Assembly (NCBI GenBank): GCA_036642795.1
Contig: JAVXTH010000004.1
Span: 19,028-83,027, forward strand
DNA length: 64,000 nucleotides
DNA from: JAVXTH01 sp036642795
GTDB lineage: Bacteria; Bacillota_I; Bacilli_A; Erysipelotrichales; Erysipelotrichaceae
Direction of reading: 5' to 3'
A program made the position numbers and the translations under genes. Below the pieces are notes generated by a model. That model was not told the origin of the DNA, did no database searches, and worked only from the letters and a program-made list of their open reading frames with translations. How positions within the stretch are numbered: the stretch's first letter is position 1; each line of letters starts with the position of its first letter. Of the stretch, positions 53,212 to 61,653 are shown in pieces.

Positions 53212-54054
53212 TCACTTCACGCGTGTTGATAATTCCAATAATAAGGAATCTAAGACCTCACTATCAATCGGTAATGTATGAATGAGTTGTTTCGCTTCTT
53301 CATATAATCGATTTTCTTCCTGTTTACATTTTTCAATACCCCAAAACTTAACATAAGTAGCTTTTTCATTTTCGATATCACTCTTAACATTTTTTCCTAA
53401 TATATCATTGCTACTTGTCACATCTAAAACATCATCTTGAATTTGAAACGATAAACCAATGCATTCACCAATTCTCTTCCAAGTATCGATATCTTGATCT
53501 CGCTTTGCAAGATAAGCAGCACATATAAATGGTAAAGTTAATAACTTACCTGTTTTATATAAATGAATTTCTTTTAACATCTTTACATCTTCAATTGAAG
53601 TATTTTCTGCTTCTAAATCACGAGCTTGACCAAGAATCATTCCATTCGCACCACTATACATTGCCAACGCATGTACAATCTTATTGGCAATCACTGGATC
53701 CTCACTTGCCTTAACACCTTGAATAAAGCTCTGTGTTAGTAAGCCATCGCCAGCAAGAATAGCCGTAGCTTCACCAAATTCAATGTGACATGTTGGTTTA
53801 CCACGACGTAAATTATCATCATCCATTGCTGGTAAATCATCATGAATTAAAGAATAAGTATGAATCATTTCAATTGCTGAAGCACTTGGATAACCAACAC
53901 TTGGATCAATATCATAAGCCATCAAACTAGCAAACAACAAACGTGGACGAACCCGTTTTCCTTCTGCCATTAAAGAATACATCATCGCATCTTTCACATT
54001 GGATTCTTTCACATCATTTAAACAGCTAGCAAGATACATTTCAAAGGTTTTCAT
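53212..54054 (-). CDS. ispA: Polyprenyl (farnesyl) diphosphate synthase
   Basis: This 280-residue enzyme condenses IPP and DMAPP to farnesyl diphosphate. The two aspartate-rich motifs are LIHDDLPAMDDDNLRRGKP and FQIQDDVLDVTS, and the chain-length region before the first motif fits short-chain synthases. The codon at 54054 (third possible Met) is 8 bases from GGGAGG; the first ATG at 54060 is too close. It overlaps xseB and precedes dxs. Confidence 0.95.
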   Translation of the reverse strand: MKTFEMYLASCLNDVKESNVKDAMMYSLMAEGKRVRPRLLFASLMAYDIDPSVGYPSASAIEMIHTYSLIHDDLPAMDDDNLRRGKPTCHIEFGEATAILAGDGLLTQSFIQGVKASEDPVIANKIVHALAMYSGANGMILGQARDLEAENTSIEDVKMLKEIHLYKTGKLLTLPFICAAYLAKRDQDIDTWKRIGECIGLSFQIQDDVLDVTSSNDILGKNVKSDIENEKATYVKFWGIEKCKQEENRLYEEAKQLIHTLPIDSEVLDSLLLELSTRVK

Positions 54055-54259
54055 CACCATTACCTCCCTGATAAGTATTTAATAATTCTTCAACTTTATT
54101 TTCAAATCCTTTTAATTGTTGATCACAATGATTCACCAATTGTAAACCTTCTTCAAATAATGTAATTGCACTCTCAAGTTCAATATCATTTTTTTCAAGT
54201 GCATTACTAATTTCTTCTAAACGTTGCATTCTTGTTTTAAAAGAACTATCTTCCTTCAT
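54041..54259 (-). CDS. xseB: Exodeoxyribonuclease VII small subunit
   Basis: This 72-residue subunit pairs with XseA to degrade single-stranded DNA. The characteristic LEEISNALEKNDIELESAI and LFEEGLQLVNHCDQQL helices are present. ATG 54259 is 7 bases from AAGGAG; an ATG two codons upstream almost touches that site. It overlaps xseA by 14 bases and ispA by 14 bases. Confidence 0.94.
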   Translation of the reverse strand: MKEDSSFKTRMQRLEEISNALEKNDIELESAITLFEEGLQLVNHCDQQLKGFENKVEELLNTYQGGNGDENL

Positions 54260-55586
54260 GTGCATTCTCCTTTTCGCAAACTACGCTGTAAACAACTCCA
54301 TCTTGTAAGATTGTTTCCATTTTATCCTTTACCTTTATATCATCGCAACTTTTTATAATTTTATTATTTGTTTTACTAATACTATAACCTCTTTTTAATA
54401 TTTTCAATGGGCCATAAGCATCTAATAATTCAATTTGATGTTGCATTTGTAATTGATTCTTTTGAATCAATTGATTTACCATCATCGTTAGTTTTTCTTT
54501 CTTCAATTTTAAATCTTGTTCTTGAATGAACGTAACTTGCTTTCCAGTATTCAATAAAACTTGACTGATTCGATTCAATTCATACGTATATTGTTTCGTC
54601 GTATATTCAACTTTACTAAGTTCTTTCACATGCATTGCTAATTGCATTTGTTTTGTTTCAATAAAACTTTTTGGATTCTTTAAATATCGACGTTCTTTGA
54701 TAAATTCGTATTGTTGCTTATCCTTCTTTAATAAAGTTAACATAGCTTTTGTAATCTTAACTTTCGTATCAAATAAAGATAACTGAACATCTTCGATATT
54801 AGGAGTTGCACATTGAGCAGCTGCTGTTGGTGTTGCCGCACGCATATCAGCGACATAATCCACTAGTGTTGTATCACTTTCATGCCCTACTCCACTTATA
54901 ATTGGGGTTGTTAATGAAACAATCAAACGAGCTAATGTCTCATCATTAAAGCACCATAAATCTTCTATGGAACCTCCCCCACGTGCTAATAAAATAACTT
55001 CGTGGTGATTTTGTTCAGCCTTTTTTAAACATTCAATCAAACTTGCTACCGCTTGATTTCCTTGTACTAAACTTGGATAGAAACTAACCTGCGCAATCGG
55101 CCATCGTTTAGCAATTGTGATTAACATATCCTGAATTGCTGCGCCTTCTTTTGCGCTAATGATTGCAATACTCATTGGATACTTTGGAATTGCTTTTTTT
55201 AAGGAAGGATCAAATAAACCTTCTTTTGCTAGTTTTTCTTTTGTTTGTTCATATTGTAAATATAAATCACCTAAGCCATCTACCTGTACTTTATTCACAT
55301 ACAATTGTGTGGCGCCACTAGCTTCATACATGGATACTGAGGCACTTACAATGACCTTCATGCCCTCTTTTAATACTAAGGGACAACGAGCAACGTTCGT
55401 TGAAAACATCACACATGATAACTTTGCTTTGTTGTCTTTTAAAGTAAAATACCAATGACCGCTACGATGATTGGTAAAGTTTGAAATTTCTCCTTTGATT
55501 AGAATGGATTGAATATTCATATCATGATCAAGTGATTGTTTAATATAATGAACTAGAGTAGAAACACTATAAACAACTTGTTTCAT
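54246..55586 (-). CDS. xseA: Exodeoxyribonuclease VII large subunit
   Basis: This 446-residue catalytic subunit has an N-terminal OB fold (IQSILIKGEISNFTNHRSGH), the central ISAKEGAAIQDML and LLARGGGSIEDLWCFND segments and GHESDTTLVDYVADMRAATPT, followed by a coiled coil from about residue 280. It overlaps nusB by 4 bases. Order nusB-xseA-xseB-ispA-dxs is standard in Bacillota; folD, usually between nusB and xseA in Bacillus, is absent. Confidence 0.96.
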   Translation of the reverse strand: MKQVVYSVSTLVHYIKQSLDHDMNIQSILIKGEISNFTNHRSGHWYFTLKDNKAKLSCVMFSTNVARCPLVLKEGMKVIVSASVSMYEASGATQLYVNKVQVDGLGDLYLQYEQTKEKLAKEGLFDPSLKKAIPKYPMSIAIISAKEGAAIQDMLITIAKRWPIAQVSFYPSLVQGNQAVASLIECLKKAEQNHHEVILLARGGGSIEDLWCFNDETLARLIVSLTTPIISGVGHESDTTLVDYVADMRAATPTAAAQCATPNIEDVQLSLFDTKVKITKAMLTLLKKDKQQYEFIKERRYLKNPKSFIETKQMQLAMHVKELSKVEYTTKQYTYELNRISQVLLNTGKQVTFIQEQDLKLKKEKLTMMVNQLIQKNQLQMQHQIELLDAYGPLKILKRGYSISKTNNKIIKSCDDIKVKDKMETILQDGVVYSVVCEKENAHEGR

Positions 55587-55957
55587 AATTGATCAAGAAC
55601 ACCATTCACTAACTTATAAGTTTCTTCATCACAGTATTTCTTTGTTAAAGTAATTGCTTCATCAATAATAATTGGTTTTTGTGTAGTTTCTAAGTCTAAT
55701 TCACAACAAGCAAGTAATAATATAGCCTGTTCAACAAACCCTAAACGATCAAACTGCCAGTCTTTTTTTAATGCTTTATTTAATTTTTCAATATAGATAT
55801 CTTTATATGTAACCGCATCAATCGTGATTGTATATAAAAAAGGATCTACTTCATTTGTTTCACTATTATCAAATACTACTTGCTTAATATCTTTGCCTAA
55901 TAACAGGTGTTGATATAAGCATGTCATAGCTACTTCACGAAGCTGATGTCTATTCAT
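55583..55957 (-). CDS. nusB: Transcription antitermination factor NusB
   Basis: This 124-residue all-helical RNA-binding protein works with NusE at boxA in rRNA transcription. It shows the N-terminal REVAMTCLYQHLL, LGFVEQAILLLACCEL and the C-terminal KPIIIDEAITLTKKYCDEETYKLVNGVLDQ pattern. It is the first gene of the nusB-to-recN run here. Confidence 0.95.
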   Translation of the reverse strand: MNRHQLREVAMTCLYQHLLLGKDIKQVVFDNSETNEVDPFLYTITIDAVTYKDIYIEKLNKALKKDWQFDRLGFVEQAILLLACCELDLETTQKPIIIDEAITLTKKYCDEETYKLVNGVLDQL

Positions 55958-56082
55958 AATAATCCTCCGTTCATCTTACTTATTTTAACATAAATAGATT
56001 ACCTATTCTAGCTTTTATTCATCATCTTACGCTAATTGCATCGCTTTATTTATAAATATTCGTAACACGGAAAGATAAAAAA

Positions 56083-56109
56083 TAAAAAGAAAGGTTTTAT
56101 CCCTTCTTT
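56083..56109 (-). terminator. Terminator of the 5'-nucleotidase gene
   Basis: On the minus strand an 8-bp stem (AAAGAAGG with CCTTTCTTT, slipped) closes a short loop and runs into T-rich sequence. It overlaps the end of the gene. Confidence 0.6.
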
Positions 56110-57014
56110 GTTTTATTTTTATAAGGTACTTTAGCACTTGGAACAAGTGTGGAAGCCGGTATTGCATGCACGACTTGATCATCAAAGAAGATATGGGGGG
56201 CAAAAGCAGCTAAGATGTCTTTTTTACTCATGCCACCTAAGAAAAATGCTTCATCGATTCTAACATTCCAAGCTCTTAAGGTTTTAATCACTCGCTCATG
56301 AGCAGGTGCATTACGAGCCGTTACAAGCGCTGTACGGATTGGTACATTATCTAGAGGGAAAGATTCCTGTAAATGTGAAATTGTCTTTAAAAACTTTGCA
56401 AATGGCCCTTCAGGCAAAGGCTTTTGAGCATTCGCTTTTTCATGTTTCACAAATGCTTCTAATCCATCTTTTTTATAGATTAACTCTGCTTCATCACTAA
56501 ATAAAACCGCATCGCCATCAAAAGCAATTCGTATCGGATCTATCTGTGTATTTTCATCATAATTTTTCAATGGATTTGTATAAATCATTCCCGCAGCGAT
56601 ATTAAAATCAATCGCTTCTTGAACATCATCTTCATATGCGGATAAAAATAAATCAACATTAAAAGCTAATAAATATTGTGCTAATCCTTGTCCTCCACTT
56701 AAAATAGCTCTAGAAATATCTAAGCCATAATATTCAATTGAATTAAAAATACGTAAGGATGTATCTGCACTATTTCTTGATGTTATGATAACTTCAACAA
56801 TTTGTTTATTGGCAACTTTCTTATTTAAGTTTAATAAAGCCTTCACTAAAGAAAAACCAGCACCCGGTTTTAAAATATCTTTTTCATGGGTAATTTGATA
56901 ATCACTATATGCCTTTAATCCTTCTTTTTCATATAAAGCATTTTCATCACTTAAATCAAATAAAGCTCTTGAGGAAATAGCAATCACCAAACAATCATTA
57001 AATTGCGTTGCCAT
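56097..57014 (-). CDS. 5'-nucleotidase (cytosolic NT5C1-like family)
   Basis: This 305-residue protein matches the PF06189 5'-nucleotidase family, related to animal cytosolic nucleotidase IA. Recognisable parts are LVIAISSRALFDL at the start, VIITSRNSADTSLRIFNS, RIAFDGDAVLFSDEAE (DxD-type acidic motif near residue 170) and HIFFDDQVVHA near the end. It should release nucleosides from nucleoside monophosphates. Its start overlaps the upstream aminopeptidase stop by 1 base, so both belong to one transcript inserted between yqhY and nusB. Confidence 0.85.
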   Translation of the reverse strand: MATQFNDCLVIAISSRALFDLSDENALYEKEGLKAYSDYQITHEKDILKPGAGFSLVKALLNLNKKVANKQIVEVIITSRNSADTSLRIFNSIEYYGLDISRAILSGGQGLAQYLLAFNVDLFLSAYEDDVQEAIDFNIAAGMIYTNPLKNYDENTQIDPIRIAFDGDAVLFSDEAELIYKKDGLEAFVKHEKANAQKPLPEGPFAKFLKTISHLQESFPLDNVPIRTALVTARNAPAHERVIKTLRAWNVRIDEAFFLGGMSKKDILAAFAPHIFFDDQVVHAIPASTLVPSAKVPYKNKTKKG

Positions 57015-58330
57015 TATTTCTCTCCTCTAAGTACAAAGGTTGTATTATTTACATTTTCTATTGATCTTTGATAGAACTCTTTTAATACATTTACCATATA
57101 GTCAACATCTTGATAACCCGCACATTCATTTGCTGAATGCATTGAAAGCATTGCTAGACCAATATCACATGTTAAGATTGAAACCTGATGAGAACTAATA
57201 TTACCTAGTGTACTACCTCCAGGCATATCCGAACGATTTACAAATTTCTGATAAGGAACCTTCGCTTTCTTACAAAGATCGATCATGATGGAAGCACTCA
57301 TCGCATCGCTTGTATAGCTTTGTTTTGCGCTGTATTTAATAACTATCCCATGATTCATAAATACTGGATTAGTCGGATCGTTTTTATCGGGATGATTGGG
57401 ATGAAGCGCATGAGCATTATCAGCAGATACCATAAAGGATGAAGCCAGTGCTTGATGAAATTGTTCTTGATTTAAATGCAAAGCATTTGTAATCCGTCCT
57501 AAACAATCCGGAAGAAAAGTTCCATCTGCTCCCTGCTTTGTACTACTTCCCACTTCCTCATTATCAAAGCATGCAAAAACATTGATACTTGTTGGATTGC
57601 TCGTTTGAATAAATGCTTGCAAAGAGGTAAAGGCACATTCTAAATTATCTAATTTTGGTGAACTGATAAACTCTTTATCACTTCCCCAGGCTTTACCTAA
57701 ATCACGATTATATAAATACAAATCACCATCAAGGATTGATTCCTCTTTGATGTTTAAAGCTTCACTAATTTTTGTATTTAAATCCTTGGCTTGTTTCATT
57801 CCCATCAATGGTAACATATCACTCTGTAAATTATATTTATATCCATCATTTATGTTGTGATTCATGTGAATCGCAAGGCTTGGAATGACACATAAATCTT
57901 CATCAAGCTTGCATAATTTTGTGACAAACTGATCCTTTTCCTTCACAATAACACGTCCTGCAATTGATAAAGGACGATCCAACCAACTTGAAGCAATCAT
58001 TCCACCATAACCTTCAACATTTAATTGACGATAAACATCTTTCACTAAGATTTCCGCATTTGGTTTAATTTTAAAGGTTGGCGAATCACTATGAGATGCG
58101 ACAATTTGAAAATTTAAATGTTGCAAATCATTCGGCACTTGAAAAGCAAGTACACTGGAAGCATTTCTCGTCACAAAATAACGTTGCCCTTTTTTTAAAT
58201 CCCAAGTAGCATTTTCTAATAATTCAATGTATTGATGTTTTAATAATATTGTTTTTATATTATCAATCGCATGAAAACAACTTGGACTTTCATTTATAAA
58301 TTTTAATAATGCATCAACTGTATTTGACAT
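57014..58330 (-). CDS. apeB: M18 family aspartyl aminopeptidase
   Basis: This 438-residue two-zinc aminopeptidase removes N-terminal residues from peptides in the cytoplasm. Metal and catalytic segments are VASHSDSPTFKIKP near residue 78, SSPKLDNLECAF, FDNEEVGSSTKQGA and VSADNAHALHPNHPDKND. The C-terminal GLAMLSMHSANECAG completes the site. It is followed directly by the 5'-nucleotidase gene. Confidence 0.95.
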   Translation of the reverse strand: MSNTVDALLKFINESPSCFHAIDNIKTILLKHQYIELLENATWDLKKGQRYFVTRNASSVLAFQVPNDLQHLNFQIVASHSDSPTFKIKPNAEILVKDVYRQLNVEGYGGMIASSWLDRPLSIAGRVIVKEKDQFVTKLCKLDEDLCVIPSLAIHMNHNINDGYKYNLQSDMLPLMGMKQAKDLNTKISEALNIKEESILDGDLYLYNRDLGKAWGSDKEFISSPKLDNLECAFTSLQAFIQTSNPTSINVFACFDNEEVGSSTKQGADGTFLPDCLGRITNALHLNQEQFHQALASSFMVSADNAHALHPNHPDKNDPTNPVFMNHGIVIKYSAKQSYTSDAMSASIMIDLCKKAKVPYQKFVNRSDMPGGSTLGNISSHQVSILTCDIGLAMLSMHSANECAGYQDVDYMVNVLKEFYQRSIENVNNTTFVLRGEK

Positions 58331-58402
58331 AATAAAGCCTCCTCTTATTTATTTAGTATAACTACTTCATAATTTAATTCAAGAAAGAACCATAAGTTCA
58401 AT

Positions 58403-58430
58403 AATAAAAAACCATCCAAAGATGGTTTTA
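58403..58430. terminator. Terminator after yqhY
   Basis: A 9-bp stem (AAAACCATC with GATGGTTTT) with a 5-base loop lies beside T/A runs on both sides. On the minus strand it directly follows the yqhY stop codon. Confidence 0.8.
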
Positions 58431-58431
58431 A

Positions 58432-58758
58432 TCAAAAGACAAATCCGGTTACCTTTATATCAATGATATCTGGAATGTAATCACTCATATGTGCAATTGA
58501 ATCATAAATTTTATTCTGTAAACGTGCACAAACTTCATTTACATTTACATTATATTTAATTTTGATTTCTAATGTTATCACTAATTTATCATCTTGAGTT
58601 TTAACATTTAATGGGTATTTAAAAGGAGTAATTTCCCCTAATACAACATTAGGTTCTTCTTCAATTGCGATTAAAGCAATCGTTTGAAACACTTGTTTAC
58701 TTAATGCAATAACCCCAATTTCATTCTTTTGTTTTACTGCGATGTATTCTTGTGCCAT
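58432..58758 (-). CDS. yqhY: Asp23/Gls24 family protein YqhY
   Basis: This 108-residue protein belongs to the Asp23/Gls24 (DUF322) family. It shows the N-terminal IGVIALSKQVFQTIALIA pattern, the VITLEIKIKYNVNVNEVC segment and the terminal DIIDIKVTGFVF. In B. subtilis yqhY lies between accC and nusB and loss perturbs fatty acid synthesis. Here accB and accC are absent and the gene lies between spoIIIAH and the aminopeptidase gene. Confidence 0.9.
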   Translation of the reverse strand: MAQEYIAVKQKNEIGVIALSKQVFQTIALIAIEEEPNVVLGEITPFKYPLNVKTQDDKLVITLEIKIKYNVNVNEVCARLQNKIYDSIAHMSDYIPDIIDIKVTGFVF

Positions 58759-58809
58759 TTTACGTCACCTTCTTGAATATATTATAACCAACTTTTTACC
58801 CTTTTACAA

Positions 58810-59277
58810 TCATTTAAAGCTTACTTCCGTAAAATATTTCTTTTTTGTCCATTCATCCATTTGTTTAATAATCTTCCCAGCTACTTCTTTATTTGCTTTT
58901 TGTTTGAAAATAGATACTTTACAGTTTTTATCTTTTATTTCCACAACACTTTCATATCCACTTTCTTTTAATTTCAATACTAATTCTTCTTCGCTTTGTC
59001 GCTGTTGTTTTAATTGATCAATTTTAACTAAAGCTTCCTTCTTTACTTCCCCTTTTGTTTTATCATTCGCTATTATTTCACCATTTTTCTTTATTTCTTT
59101 TTCATTATCTTTTTCAATGTTTTTCTTTAAAACATCTGCATTATCTTTCAAAACAGCTTTTGCTGGATCTTCTACTTTCATAACCAAAGCATCGTCATTT
59201 GGTAAGGTAACATAATAAACAGATAATAATAAAACCAAAGAAAATAAAGTCAAAAAGGCGAATGCTTGCTTGTTCAT
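58810..59277 (-). CDS. spoIIIAH: Stage III sporulation protein AH
   Basis: This 155-residue mother-cell membrane protein should form the intermembrane channel with forespore SpoIIQ. It has one N-terminal helix (residues about 5-25, NKQAFAFLTLFSLVLLL, typical of SpoIIIAH), a long charged coiled region, and a YscJ/FliF-like ring domain at the end. It is shorter than the B. subtilis protein (about 218). ATG 59277 follows GGAGGA. spoIIIAA-AG do not precede it. A hairpin covers its ribosome site. Confidence 0.88.
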   Translation of the reverse strand: MNKQAFAFLTLFSLVLLLSVYYVTLPNDDALVMKVEDPAKAVLKDNADVLKKNIEKDNEKEIKKNGEIIANDKTKGEVKKEALVKIDQLKQQRQSEEELVLKLKESGYESVVEIKDKNCKVSIFKQKANKEVAGKIIKQMDEWTKKKYFTEVSFK

Positions 59278-59280
59278 ATA

Positions 59281-59320
59281 AAAATCCTCCATTGCTTACT
59301 ACAGAATATGCAAGGAGGAT
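59281..59320 (-). promoter_or_regulatory. Hairpin whose 3' arm holds the spoIIIAH ribosome site
   Basis: On the minus strand ATCCTCC (59320-59314) and TTGC... pair with GCAA and GGAGGAT (59295-59284): 11 bp with one bulge and a 14-base loop. The GGAGGA arm is the spoIIIAH ribosome site, and a short T run follows before the ATG. It may end the upstream transcript, block translation, or both. Confidence 0.65.
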
Positions 59321-59331
59321 CTTTTATATGT

Positions 59332-60708
59332 TTATTTTTCAAAAATAAATTGAAGTCTTTGACACCAGTCTTGATAATATGCACTTTGATAACTAACAAA
59401 ATCATCATAATTAATGACTCTTTGTTCTAATTCAGTAATAAATAGTACAAATTCTTTATTAATTCGAATCATTTTATCATCATGAATGATACCGATGGTT
59501 CCAATATTTACTAATGAATCCGCAAGTATTTTAGCGCAAGCAATATGGATCTTCTCCCCATCCTCCATTGATAACTTCATAAAGCTAGTATTTAACCAAT
59601 AATTATCAACCAAGTAATTCTTAATTACACTTAAGAATAAAGAAAAATCCTCAATATTGTTTCCTGGTTCAATCGCAAATAACATTTTAAAGAAAACAAA
59701 CCAGTCATAATCTGTATTGATAACGGAAATTAAATATTTACCTAATGTATCAACAAAGATATCATTTGATTTAAAATTATTTTCTAAGGCAATTTCATTT
59801 TCAAAATCTATTTGAACACTATTAAGTTTTTTAAATGTTTTAAACAAACGTGATACTCGATCATTGCTATCACCTTCATAGCGAATATCTTTAATGAAAA
59901 TATAATGGCCTAAAATAGCTGAAGTATTTTTAATATTTAAAGTAAACCCAATCGATTGATTCATTTTCATTAAAAACAAATCATTAATTGCTTTCGTAAT
60001 TAATTTCTCAAAACTAGTTTCAGATAAACCACTATCATTTTTAGAGCGATTTTGCATTTGATTATAAACAATACTCAATTGTCGATCTAAAATTTCTAAG
60101 TTTGCTTTAATTGATCCTAAGATATCTTTCATAAAATCATCATATACATAATAATTCGTATTTTTATAAACTAATTTATGTTCAATTTCACCCCAAAAAG
60201 AATGAACTAAGGCTTTTATTTGTAATTCGAAATTCACTTTTCCTTTTTCATCTTTGTAATAGCCATCCAAACGATAAATAGCGAACCCATTCTTTTGAAT
60301 TTGTGGTTGATGAGAAGAACTATCAATTAATATATAAGGATAATCTTGATTATAATAATAACCATCTTCTTCATTTCTCATATTTAAAAAGGCTCTTAAT
60401 TCCTTTAAAATTACATATTCTTCTTCAATAAAACGGGTTTGAATTGTAAAACCAATTAAATCTGATAAATGATCAATGATATCTTGAGCACTTTTATTTT
60501 CCATATAAAAACGATTTCGAATAATTTTTTCGCGTAAGCTTTCACTCGTTTTTACTCTAGAGTTAATATCAACAATTCGTTCTTGATCTTTAGAAAAAAT
60601 GGTCTCTAAATATTTACGAATAATTCGTTTCGTATCATGATAATAGTCTTCATTTTGTTCTAACAAAGCTAGCGTTTGATCAATGGTATCAAATACTTTT
60701 AATCGCAT
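59332..60708 (-). CDS. Long RelA/SpoT-domain protein with altered catalytic-loop residues
   Basis: This 458-residue protein has a RelA/SpoT synthetase-like domain in its first 200 residues: RVKTSESLREK (51-61), LSDLIGFTIQTRF (81-93), and FELQIKALVHSFWGEIEHK (160-178). Compared with small alarmone synthetases, the usual GYRSxH reads GFAIYR and the usual ExQIR reads ELQIK, so key His and Arg positions differ. About 250 C-terminal residues are unfamiliar and helical. There is no HD hydrolase domain. ATG 60708 is 6 bases after AGGAAG and overlaps the end of ribF. Activity is uncertain. Confidence 0.75.
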   Translation of the reverse strand: MRLKVFDTIDQTLALLEQNEDYYHDTKRIIRKYLETIFSKDQERIVDINSRVKTSESLREKIIRNRFYMENKSAQDIIDHLSDLIGFTIQTRFIEEEYVILKELRAFLNMRNEEDGYYYNQDYPYILIDSSSHQPQIQKNGFAIYRLDGYYKDEKGKVNFELQIKALVHSFWGEIEHKLVYKNTNYYVYDDFMKDILGSIKANLEILDRQLSIVYNQMQNRSKNDSGLSETSFEKLITKAINDLFLMKMNQSIGFTLNIKNTSAILGHYIFIKDIRYEGDSNDRVSRLFKTFKKLNSVQIDFENEIALENNFKSNDIFVDTLGKYLISVINTDYDWFVFFKMLFAIEPGNNIEDFSLFLSVIKNYLVDNYWLNTSFMKLSMEDGEKIHIACAKILADSLVNIGTIGIIHDDKMIRINKEFVLFITELEQRVINYDDFVSYQSAYYQDWCQRLQFIFEK

Positions 60709-61645
60709 TATTATCTTCCTCACAATCATTAGCAATTATTGTTAATGTTCTTTCTTTATCCATTATTAATTGTTTAACCAAAGCATCTTTACTATCAAAC
60801 TTCATTTCATCACGAAGTCTTTCTACAAAAACAATCGTAACACTTTCATTATAAATATCAAGATTAAAGTCGAAAATATGTACTTCAATCGATACTTCTT
60901 CTTTAAGATTAAAAGTTGGATTATAACCAATATTAATAAAAGCCGAATATTGTTTACCTTGAACCTGCGCATAACCAGCGTAGACACCTTTTTTAGGTAA
61001 GATGTAATTTGCGATTAATTTCAAGTTTGCCGTTGGAAAAGAAATTGTTCGCCCAATTTGATTTCCTCGAATCACAATACCTTCTAATTGATAATAATGG
61101 CCTAATAAAGCTTTAACATCTTTAACGTTTCCTTGTAGTAAGGCAGTTTCAATTCGCGTAGAACTAATCTTTTGTCCTTGATACTTAACGGCATCTAATA
61201 CTTGATAAGAAAAGTAAGATTGCTTCGCTAATGTTTCAATATTTCCTTTACCAAATTTTCCATAAGTAAAATCATAACCACAAACTAGTGTTTTCACATG
61301 CAATTGATTGATTAATAATTGATGAAAAGCATCGACACTTAAATTAGCCATTTCTTGATTAAATCGTAAAATAATCCATAGTTTTAAGCCGAGTTCTTCA
61401 CCGGTTTTAATCCGTTGTGCCATTGTCGTTAAGTGCGCTAAATGCTGCTCACCTTTCACTACACTCCATGGATCAGGATCAAATGTGATCAAGGATGGAA
61501 TTGTTTTATCTTGTTTCGCAAGATGAATCACTTTTTTAATTAGTTGTTGATGACCAATATGGATACCATCAAAATAGCCAATACAAGCACTAATTTCTGG
61601 TAAATTCAATTCGCAATCGCCTACTTCTACATGTAATATCTTCAT
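60689..61645 (-). CDS. ribF: Bifunctional riboflavin kinase/FAD synthetase
   Basis: This protein of about 318 residues makes FMN and FAD. The N-terminal adenylyltransferase domain shows CIGYFDGIHIGHQ and the middle SSTRIETALLQGNV. The C-terminal kinase domain shows GRTISFPTANL and KKGVYAGYAQV. The start at 61645 gives the family N-terminus MKILHV and lies just after the truB stop; ATG 61660, five codons upstream, is an alternative with GAGG close by. It follows truB, as in most Bacillota. Confidence 0.93.
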   Translation of the reverse strand: MKILHVEVGDCELNLPEISACIGYFDGIHIGHQQLIKKVIHLAKQDKTIPSLITFDPDPWSVVKGEQHLAHLTTMAQRIKTGEELGLKLWIILRFNQEMANLSVDAFHQLLINQLHVKTLVCGYDFTYGKFGKGNIETLAKQSYFSYQVLDAVKYQGQKISSTRIETALLQGNVKDVKALLGHYYQLEGIVIRGNQIGRTISFPTANLKLIANYILPKKGVYAGYAQVQGKQYSAFINIGYNPTFNLKEEVSIEVHIFDFNLDIYNESVTIVFVERLRDEMKFDSKDALVKQLIMDKERTLTIIANDCEEDNNAIKSI

Positions 61646-61653
61646 TGTACGCT

